Source: Alteromonas hispanica (GTDB lineage: Bacteria > Pseudomonadota > Gammaproteobacteria > Enterobacterales > Alteromonadaceae). From it: a stretch of 64,000 bases of DNA. The translations under genes were made by a program, and so were the position numbers. Positions 57,687 through 64,000 of this stretch are shown here, in pieces. The notes under the pieces are model-generated. The model was not told the DNA's origin. It worked only from the letters and a program-made list of their open reading frames with translations, and made no database searches. How positions within the stretch are numbered: the stretch's first letter is position 1; every line of letters begins with the position of its first letter. The stretch spans positions 645,486-709,485 of the forward strand of contig NZ_JAAAWP010000001.1 of the NCBI RefSeq assembly GCF_010500915.1. The letters are read 5' to 3'.

Positions 57687-59207
57687 TTGGCTAAAAACGC
57701 CATGCTAAAACGCTTTACTCCCTATTTGCTGCTTATTGCAAGCGGCCTCAGCTTAACGCTAGCCTTTGCGCCTTTTTCAATGTGGGCGCTTACTATTCCA
57801 GCGCTAGCTATTGCTATACGCCAGCTAATTAAACTTAAGCACAAGCCGTTTTTGGCAGGCTGGTTGTTTGGTATGGGCTGGTTTGGCGCAGGCGTTAGCT
57901 GGGTGCATGTGAGTATTGCCGATTTTGGCGGGCTTCCATTAATTGCATCAATTGGCTTAATGGCATTGCTGTGCGGCTATTTAGCGTTATATCCAGCCCT
58001 CGCTTTTAAACTTGCTGCTAAATACTTTAAGCCTCAGCTTTGGCCTTTAGCACTACCACTATTCTGGGTACTTGCCGAATGGCTGCGCAGTTGGATGTTA
58101 TCTGGCTTTCCATGGCTTTCTTTGGGTTATAGCCAAATTAACGGTCCATTGGCAGGCTTTGCACCTATTATTGGTGAAACAGGGTTAACCGCGCTTCTTG
58201 TTATCAGTGCGGCCTCGCTAGCTATAATTAATAGCAAACGCACATTTTTATCTGCTTCGGCAATTACAGCAAGTCTTCTCATTTGTGGCGCGTTGCTGTA
58301 TCAGCATACCTGGGTTAGCCCCTCAAAAACCTACTCTGTATCTATGGTGCAGGGGAACATTCCGCAAAGTCTTCGTTGGGTACCAGAACAAGACGCCGCG
58401 ACCATGCAAACCTACCTGGAACTCACGGAAACAGTATGGAGTAGCGATTTAATTATTTGGCCAGAAGCTGCGGTGCCAAAGCTTGAGCCATTAGCACAAC
58501 CTTACTTGTCGCAGTTAAACGAAAGAGCGTTTAATGAAAATACGGCGCTCATCACGGGTATTGTAAACTTCAATTGGGAAACCGATGAGGCATGGAACAA
58601 CCTTATTGTTGTTGGCAAGAAAACCCCAGACGCGACTTACCCCAACTACCACTATTTTCATAATAACCGGTTTTCAAAACATCACTTATTGCCCGTTGGT
58701 GAGTTTGTGCCGTTTGAATCGCTATTGCGCCCCCTCGCTCCTATTTTCGATTTGCCAATGTCATCGTTCTCTCGGGGTGATTTTCAGCAACAAAACTTAG
58801 AGGCGAACGGAATAAAGTTGGCACCGGCTATTTGCTTTGAAATTGCATTTCCAAGACAAGTTACAGCAAACGTTAATGGTGACACCGATATGATAATTAC
58901 CGTGAGTAACGACGCCTGGTTTGGCAAATCTCACGGCCCTGCTCAGCATCTTCAAATAGCACAAATGCGAGCCTTAGAATTAGGCCGCCCGGTGCTGCGG
59001 GCGACTAATAATGGTATTACTGCGTTTATTGATCACAAAGGGCGTATTGATGCCAGGCTTCCACAATTTGAATCTGCAAATATCAGCGCCCCTGTTATAG
59101 CGACCAAAGGCTTTACGCCCTACTACCACCTGCAAGATTACGGCGTGTGGCTATTTGTATTAGTGCTCTTTATCTGTGCTTGGCGTTTGAAAAAAGCGGC
59201 TGACTAA
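57687..59207 (+). CDS. lnt: Apolipoprotein N-acyltransferase
   Basis: Lnt adds the third acyl chain to outer-membrane lipoproteins, which LolB then places. The 506-residue protein has about six N-terminal membrane segments (to residue 205) and a periplasmic nitrilase-like domain with the triad Glu (IIWPEAAVPK), Lys (FSKHHLLPVGEFVPFE) and Cys (APAICFEIAFP). A C-terminal helix follows. The start is uncertain: TTG at 57687 or ATG at 57702, neither with a clear ribosome-binding site. Confidence 0.93.
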   Translation: MAKNAMLKRFTPYLLLIASGLSLTLAFAPFSMWALTIPALAIAIRQLIKLKHKPFLAGWLFGMGWFGAGVSWVHVSIADFGGLPLIASIGLMALLCGYLALYPALAFKLAAKYFKPQLWPLALPLFWVLAEWLRSWMLSGFPWLSLGYSQINGPLAGFAPIIGETGLTALLVISAASLAIINSKRTFLSASAITASLLICGALLYQHTWVSPSKTYSVSMVQGNIPQSLRWVPEQDAATMQTYLELTETVWSSDLIIWPEAAVPKLEPLAQPYLSQLNERAFNENTALITGIVNFNWETDEAWNNLIVVGKKTPDATYPNYHYFHNNRFSKHHLLPVGEFVPFESLLRPLAPIFDLPMSSFSRGDFQQQNLEANGIKLAPAICFEIAFPRQVTANVNGDTDMIITVSNDAWFGKSHGPAQHLQIAQMRALELGRPVLRATNNGITAFIDHKGRIDARLPQFESANISAPVIATKGFTPYYHLQDYGVWLFVLVLFICAWRLKKAAD

Positions 59208-59228
59208 TAAACCAGTTCGGTTTGGTGG

Positions 59229-60977
59229 CTACTTTATTGACTCAATAAAAGCGCGGATTTCCTCTCGCTCAGTTAAGGCGAATAGCAAAACCAAGTCGCC
59301 TTCATTTACCTCTTTCAACGCCGTCTGCGTGCCAGCTAAGGGACTACTTGCCCGTTGTATCTGAGAAGCTTGTACACCGCTTGCGAGTAAATGATGCTCA
59401 ACAATGTCCGATATTTCGCCCGGCTCGCGGCCTCTTAAATACTTCTCTAGTTCGGTGAGAATGTAAGTATTAGGTTGCAAGGTAACGATGGCATCGGCGA
59501 CACGTTTGATATCCTCGTTAGACCTGTCACCAGCATGGCCAAACAACACTTTTATTTCGCCATAATCATTTTTTTGCTTTAAACCTGAGGCCATTTTTAT
59601 CACAGCCTGCATGCTATGAGGATTATGGGCAAAATCCACAATAATGGTAGCGCCTTTGCGCTTGTATATATTGGTTCTACCGGGGTTATCCGACGCATTG
59701 CTTTCGAAATCAAATAAGCCCTGAGTTATTGCCTTACTGCTTATTCCCATCGATTTACACAGCCCTACCACGCCAAGGGCGTTTTCGAGGTTGTGCAAAG
59801 CCGTGCCGTTTACGGTCATGGGTATACGATCAATTTGAGCAATCGCGTGTGATATTTTGCCGTCGAAATAAATGATCTGATTGTCTTTCGCATAAACACA
59901 TGGGCAACCCGCAGCTAATGCCTCTACTATTTGCTGATTGTCTGCATACTTGCTGAACCAACAAACAGAACTAGGGTTTGCGTTGCTATGTACAAACTTT
60001 ACCAAGCGCGAGTCGTCGGCATTTAGCACCAGGGTGTCGCCTTGATGAATGGCTTTACTCACCATGAGCTTTACGTGCGCAATGTCATCTACCGTATTAA
60101 TACCGTACTGACCTAAATGGTCGCTGGCAACGTTGGTTACTAGCGCAGCATTGGCATGATAAACCGGTAGCCCCCTGCGCAATAGGCCACCTCGAGCTAC
60201 TTCTAAGAACGCTATTTCAGTGCGGTTGTCTCTCAATAGCATTCTCGCGCCACCGGGCCCCGAATAGTCTCCCTCGTCTATAATATCATCGCCTACCTTT
60301 ATAAAATCGGTAGAGGTAACGCCCGAATTAAGGTTTGCGGCCTTGGCAATTTGAGCAGCCAATCTAACACTTGTCGATTTGCCGTTGGTGCCGGTGATGA
60401 GCGCCAAAGGAATTTCACTGAACTGTTGCCAATTAATTGTTGAGGGAGCCGGAATAGCGTCTATGGGCCAAGTTTGCGCACTTACGCCAGCGCCTAGGCT
60501 AACCTCATCATCATCTACCAAGCAGCGTACTTTGTTATTTTCAGCCGCTTGAACAAAAGCAATAAGAGCGGGGTTCCTTTCTTCTATAATAGCGGTTCGC
60601 AGTTCATCTATCCTGCTAGCAAAATTGGCAAGAGGCAAAGTATCTGACTGAACGGCATAAAGCTTACTAAAATCGAGAACACAGCATTCCCATGCGAGTT
60701 CAAGTATGTCACAAGCACTGTATAAGAGGTCGATGGGAGCGCTCATCGATAAACTCGCTCCCCCGTCGTAATAACGAACAAAAGTTTTTTCATGCCATTC
60801 AAGCTGATGTTGAATGGCCTGAAGGTGACCTTGTAAACAGTCTATTACCTCTTGGCCGCTAATCCCCTCTATCAACACATCGATGATAGCGCCAGTATGA
60901 TTAGATAAAAGATTCGGCCCCGTCAGCCGCCGTACCTCATCTAAATCCAGTCGAATTACGTTCTGCTGCTGGTCCAT
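59229..60977 (-). CDS. Mur-ligase-type protein paired with cyanophycin synthetase
   Basis: The 582-residue protein has an N-terminal region of about 185 residues that I do not recognise. A Mur-ligase ATP-dependent module follows: ITGTNGKSTSVRLA near 193-206, ASDHLGQYGINTVDDI, DFAHNPHSMQAV and HAGDRSNEDIKRVADAI. That module resembles the C-terminal half of the cyanophycin synthetase upstream (DHLGQRGINTLEQL, YAHNPAAIKTI), suggesting a gene duplication. There is no ATP-grasp domain. Its ATG follows the cphA stop directly with no gap, so the two are made together. It may ligate an amino acid in peptide synthesis, but the reaction is unknown. Confidence 0.82.
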   Translation of the reverse strand: MDQQQNVIRLDLDEVRRLTGPNLLSNHTGAIIDVLIEGISGQEVIDCLQGHLQAIQHQLEWHEKTFVRYYDGGASLSMSAPIDLLYSACDILELAWECCVLDFSKLYAVQSDTLPLANFASRIDELRTAIIEERNPALIAFVQAAENNKVRCLVDDDEVSLGAGVSAQTWPIDAIPAPSTINWQQFSEIPLALITGTNGKSTSVRLAAQIAKAANLNSGVTSTDFIKVGDDIIDEGDYSGPGGARMLLRDNRTEIAFLEVARGGLLRRGLPVYHANAALVTNVASDHLGQYGINTVDDIAHVKLMVSKAIHQGDTLVLNADDSRLVKFVHSNANPSSVCWFSKYADNQQIVEALAAGCPCVYAKDNQIIYFDGKISHAIAQIDRIPMTVNGTALHNLENALGVVGLCKSMGISSKAITQGLFDFESNASDNPGRTNIYKRKGATIIVDFAHNPHSMQAVIKMASGLKQKNDYGEIKVLFGHAGDRSNEDIKRVADAIVTLQPNTYILTELEKYLRGREPGEISDIVEHHLLASGVQASQIQRASSPLAGTQTALKEVNEGDLVLLFALTEREEIRAFIESIK

Positions 60978-63806
60978 TTAGTCTGACTCTTCATCGCGGT
61001 CTACAACAATGTGCACGCCACGTTCGTCGTTTACTATGTGCTGGCCTTCCTGCAACTCAAACTTGTTTTCAATAACTTCGAATAGCTTTTCAGGATAGTC
61101 CTGTGATGGAGTTAAATTGTTTTGCGATTCCGGCGTATCTGCCACACCGTCGTCATTAAAGTGCACTATTTGCTTCCAGCAACGGGTGATATTGTCGCCT
61201 AGAATCATGAGTAAGTCGCCAGCGTGGCAAGACGATAAAGCCGCATCAATACTTTCTTCCTCGCTAGGAATAACGAGAATGTCTTTTTCATCCACGCCTT
61301 CTTCCATAAGGGTTTTCTTCAGCAACTGTGGCACTTCATCGTAACCGCGCCCGCGTCTATCGTCATCGGCTTTGCAAACAAAAGTGTCGAAGGTAGAAGC
61401 TACAGATTTAGCCGATTCAATAATATCCTCATCGCGGCGATCGCCAGGCATAGCAATAACCAAACGGCGTTTGCCCTTAACGTCTAATCGAGCCGCCAAG
61501 TCTGAAATAGTCTTAATGGCTGCTGGGTTGTGTGCATAATCAAGAATAACTTTAAACGGGTGTTCGTCGAATATGTTCAATCTGCCTGGCGCTTGGTAGA
61601 AGGACGTATTAAATATGCGTAGGCCCTGTCTGATATTCTCTAAGCTAGTATCGAAACTGTACGCTATTGCGGTAGCAAACATGGCGTTTTGAACGTTGTG
61701 TAGAGCTTTGCCCTCAATGGTAGCCGGTACTAAGTGTGTCCAAAGTAAGGGAATATGCGCGCCTTTATCGTAAATAGTGATCATGTCGCCATTAATGCCT
61801 TTCTCAAGCACTACAGCCATGCCACCACGTCGAATATGTTCACGCACTAAGCCGTGGCCTGGGTCCATGGTAACGTAACAAATTTGTTTGGCACTACAAA
61901 ACTCAGCCATTTGCAGACAATGGATGTCGTCGGCGTTAAGCACAACACAGTCTTGCGCTACTTCTACCACAACCCGCTTTATTTGGGCGAGTTGCTCTAG
62001 CGTATTAATTCCACGCTGCCCTAAATGGTCTGCAGTGATATTTAAACATGCACCTACATTACAGGTTTGATAACCAAGGCCACGCTTAACTATGCCGCCA
62101 CGCGCGGTCTCCATAATCGCAAAGTCGACGCTTGGGTCGCGCAATACAATTTGTGCTGACGTGGGGCCGGTCATGTCACCTTTAACAGTAAGGTGTCCGT
62201 CGATATAAACACCATCGGTTGACGTCATACCGGTTGTATGACCCGCGGCTTTCATAATGCTGGCCAGCATACGGGAAGTGGTGGTTTTACCATTTGTACC
62301 GGTAATTGCCGCTACCGGAATACGAGAGTCTTTGCCGGTTGGGAATAGCATGTCCATCACCTTGCCCGCCACATCACGAGGCTGACCTTCACTGGGTGCC
62401 ACGTGCATGCGAAAACCAGGTGCAGCATTACATTCACAAATACCGCCGCCAATTTCTTTATAGGAACGGCTAATATCTTCAGTTAAGAAGTCTACGCCGC
62501 CAATATCAAGACCAATGGCTCTTATGGCGCGTATTGCCATATCTCGGTTATCTGGGTGCACAATATCGGTAACGTCAATGGCGGTTCCGCCCGTTGACAA
62601 GTTAGCTGTTGAGCGCAAAAAGAAGGTTTCTCCCTCTGGAAGCACGGTATCTTCGGTATATTCTGCTTCTTCCAGTAACCGCATTGCTTGGTTATCTAGC
62701 TCTAGTCGAGTAAGCACTTTTTCGTGCCCTACTCCACGGCGAGGGTCGAGGTTTACGATGTCGACCAACTCTGAAATAGAATGCTTGCCATCGCCCACTA
62801 CGTGTCCGGGCACGCGCTTGGCAACAGCGACTAATTCGTTGTTCACCACCAGCATGCGGTGATCGTAACCCGTTAGATAACTCTCTACTAACACAGCGCG
62901 ACTTGTGCCGTGTTGCTGCGCTTCACTAAACGCCACCTGCACTTCCTCGTCGGAGGTTAGGTTAATACTCACTCCACGACCGTGATTGGCGTTTAATGGT
63001 TTTAAAACGACGGGAAAACCAATGCGCCTTGCGGCTTTTATTGCCTGTCGCTCGCTATAAACCATTAACTGTTGAGGTACAGGTAAGCCTAAATCATTAA
63101 GAAGGTTGTGGGTGTCTTCCTTATCGCAGGAAATCTCAACAGCGATATGCTTAGTTTCACTGGTGATAGTGGCCTGAATACGCTGCTGATGCTTGCCGTG
63201 GCCAAACTGGACTAAACTGTAGTTATTCAGGCGAAGCCATGGAATATCCCGGCTCTCTGCAGCTGCGACCAAAGAAGCGGTACTTGGACCAAACTCCTTG
63301 CGCTGCGCCATTTTGATGAAGGCCGTTAATTCATCGTTAAAGTCGAAATCGTCTTCTATTTCTGCATTTATTGCCTTTTGAACTTCGCTTGGCATTAGGT
63401 GCTTTAACAGTTTTAACCCTAGTGCTCCGGCTTCTATCCCCACATCGCGCTGATGGTATTGATAGACAACATAGTAACAGCCTTCATTTTCTAAACTGCG
63501 GGTACGACCAAAAGACACTGCGGAACCGGCTAAGTTTTGAAGCTCTATAGCAACATGTTCCCAGATATGGCCAATCCAAGTTCCTTCGTCTTCATTGAGA
63601 CGACGCAGGAAGCCTCCTTTTTCGCCATAAGAGCAGCCGTGCTCTTGCAAACTAGGTATTGCAGCTACTAGCCCATCAATAAACTCTCGACCAAGTTTTA
63701 CCGACGGCCACTTTTCTAACTCACCAATATCTATTTGATAACAAATAACCGGGAAATTAGCGTAAACATTAGGACCAACATACACATTTTGACTTAAAAT
63801 TTTCAT
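60978..63806 (-). CDS. cphA: Cyanophycin synthetase
   Basis: CphA polymerises aspartate and arginine into cyanophycin, a nitrogen and carbon store. The 942-residue protein shows the three-part layout: an N-terminal domain (1-160, starting MKILSQNVYVGPNVY), an ATP-grasp domain (about 215-480, with VVLKPLNANHGRGVSI and the downstream metal-binding ECNAAPGFRMH) and a Mur-ligase domain (about 495-870, with AITGTNGKTTTSRM). An acidic tail closes it. I start at 63806 (AAGG upstream); the longer frame adds no family sequence. No cyanophycinase (cphB) or isoaspartyl dipeptidase is visible, so degradation genes are elsewhere or the product differs. Confidence 0.88.
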   Translation of the reverse strand: MKILSQNVYVGPNVYANFPVICYQIDIGELEKWPSVKLGREFIDGLVAAIPSLQEHGCSYGEKGGFLRRLNEDEGTWIGHIWEHVAIELQNLAGSAVSFGRTRSLENEGCYYVVYQYHQRDVGIEAGALGLKLLKHLMPSEVQKAINAEIEDDFDFNDELTAFIKMAQRKEFGPSTASLVAAAESRDIPWLRLNNYSLVQFGHGKHQQRIQATITSETKHIAVEISCDKEDTHNLLNDLGLPVPQQLMVYSERQAIKAARRIGFPVVLKPLNANHGRGVSINLTSDEEVQVAFSEAQQHGTSRAVLVESYLTGYDHRMLVVNNELVAVAKRVPGHVVGDGKHSISELVDIVNLDPRRGVGHEKVLTRLELDNQAMRLLEEAEYTEDTVLPEGETFFLRSTANLSTGGTAIDVTDIVHPDNRDMAIRAIRAIGLDIGGVDFLTEDISRSYKEIGGGICECNAAPGFRMHVAPSEGQPRDVAGKVMDMLFPTGKDSRIPVAAITGTNGKTTTSRMLASIMKAAGHTTGMTSTDGVYIDGHLTVKGDMTGPTSAQIVLRDPSVDFAIMETARGGIVKRGLGYQTCNVGACLNITADHLGQRGINTLEQLAQIKRVVVEVAQDCVVLNADDIHCLQMAEFCSAKQICYVTMDPGHGLVREHIRRGGMAVVLEKGINGDMITIYDKGAHIPLLWTHLVPATIEGKALHNVQNAMFATAIAYSFDTSLENIRQGLRIFNTSFYQAPGRLNIFDEHPFKVILDYAHNPAAIKTISDLAARLDVKGKRRLVIAMPGDRRDEDIIESAKSVASTFDTFVCKADDDRRGRGYDEVPQLLKKTLMEEGVDEKDILVIPSEEESIDAALSSCHAGDLLMILGDNITRCWKQIVHFNDDGVADTPESQNNLTPSQDYPEKLFEVIENKFELQEGQHIVNDERGVHIVVDRDEESD

Positions 63807-63862
63807 TACACCAACCTTCCCTTTTTCAATTCCCATACTATGTAACAACACTACAGAATAAA

Positions 63863-63888
63863 TGGGGTCAGATCCTGAGGGATCCCCA
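63863..63888. repeat. REP-like hairpin at the window edge
   Basis: GATCC (63871-63875) pairs with GGATC (63880-63884) around TGAG, extended by TGGG / CCCA outside a small internal loop. The text TGGGGTCAGATCC is of the kind seen beside IS200-like or REP-associated transposase genes in marine gammaproteobacteria. Confidence 0.45.
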
Positions 63889-64000
63889 CGAATTTAATTC
63901 CATGTGCTTCCGGCCCATGCACTGTCTACTATGGAGCTGTACCATTTGAGTGCAGCTTTCCACTGTCGCATGGTAAACCTTATTCGGCAAGCAATAGCTC
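63889..64000. other. Unassigned edge sequence
   Basis: About 110 bases beyond the hairpin have one short protein-like minus-strand frame ending near 63893 (it contains MRQWKAALKWYSS). This could be the tail of a gene outside the window, possibly part of a mobile element. Nothing can be named. Confidence 0.3.

Overview
The window looks like chromosomal DNA of a marine gammaproteobacterium of the order Alteromonadales, most likely Alteromonas. This rests on gene content and on gene orders shared with E. coli: seqA-pgm, gcvA-DUF423-rlmM, hemA-prfA-prmC-sirB2-kdsA opposite lolB-ispE-prs, rplY-pth-ychF, and ubiF opposite miaB-ybeZ-ybeY-corC-lnt. It also rests on marine-type additions (choline/betaine genes, a TonB receptor, a second EF-G, many c-di-GMP proteins). 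No species name can be proven from the sequence alone.

Layout. 0-8 kb, minus strand: a truncated SPFH/QmcA-like gene, an EAL-domain phosphodiesterase, glgP, pgm and seqA. 8.2-12.4 kb, plus strand: a MoxR / DUF58 / transglutaminase trio. 12.5-25 kb, almost all minus strand: fusA (EF-G2 type), rlmM-DUF423-hydrolase-gcvA, then kdsA-sirB2-[HD-GYP regulator]-prmC-prfA-hemA. 25-35.6 kb, mostly plus strand: lolB-ispE-tRNA-Gln-prs, a hydrolase, two CAD-type zinc alcohol dehydrogenases flanking a small lipoprotein, rplY-pth-ychF and a periplasmic cyclophilin. 35.7-36.5 kb: a seven-gene tRNA cluster (Met-Leu-Gln-Leu-Gln, terminator, Met-Gln, terminator) with a near-consensus promoter.

36.7-51.7 kb is the accessory-looking part: an AGCS amino-acid symporter, a double cupin, a flavin-reductase-like protein, a thioesterase, a TonB receptor, an AhpD-like protein opposite a TetR regulator with three matching operators, and a choline-to-betaine block (betB, betA, a compact BCCT carrier, a TIGR02001-type outer-membrane protein). 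In E. coli the same kind of Met/Leu/Gln tRNA cluster lies next to ubiF-miaB, so this 15 kb may be an insertion into that ancestral neighbourhood.

51.7-64 kb: a 58-residue membrane protein coupled to ubiF, then miaB, a PhoH-like ATPase, ybeY, corC and lnt. These cover ubiquinone synthesis, tRNA and rRNA maturation and lipoprotein acylation. Facing them is a two-gene unit of cyanophycin synthetase and a second Mur-ligase-type protein with no ATP-grasp domain, joined stop to start. The window ends in a hairpin resembling REP or transposase-flanking DNA.

The parts most worth a second look are the cyanophycin-synthetase/Mur-ligase pair, the HD-GYP gene inside the hemA-kdsA block, the compact BCCT with an overlapping leader peptide, the TetR operators, the 5' structures of rplY and pth, and a recurring pattern of short (12-24 bp) tandem duplications in spacers and in a few genes. 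I saw no CRISPR array, prophage, complete insertion sequence or rRNA gene.
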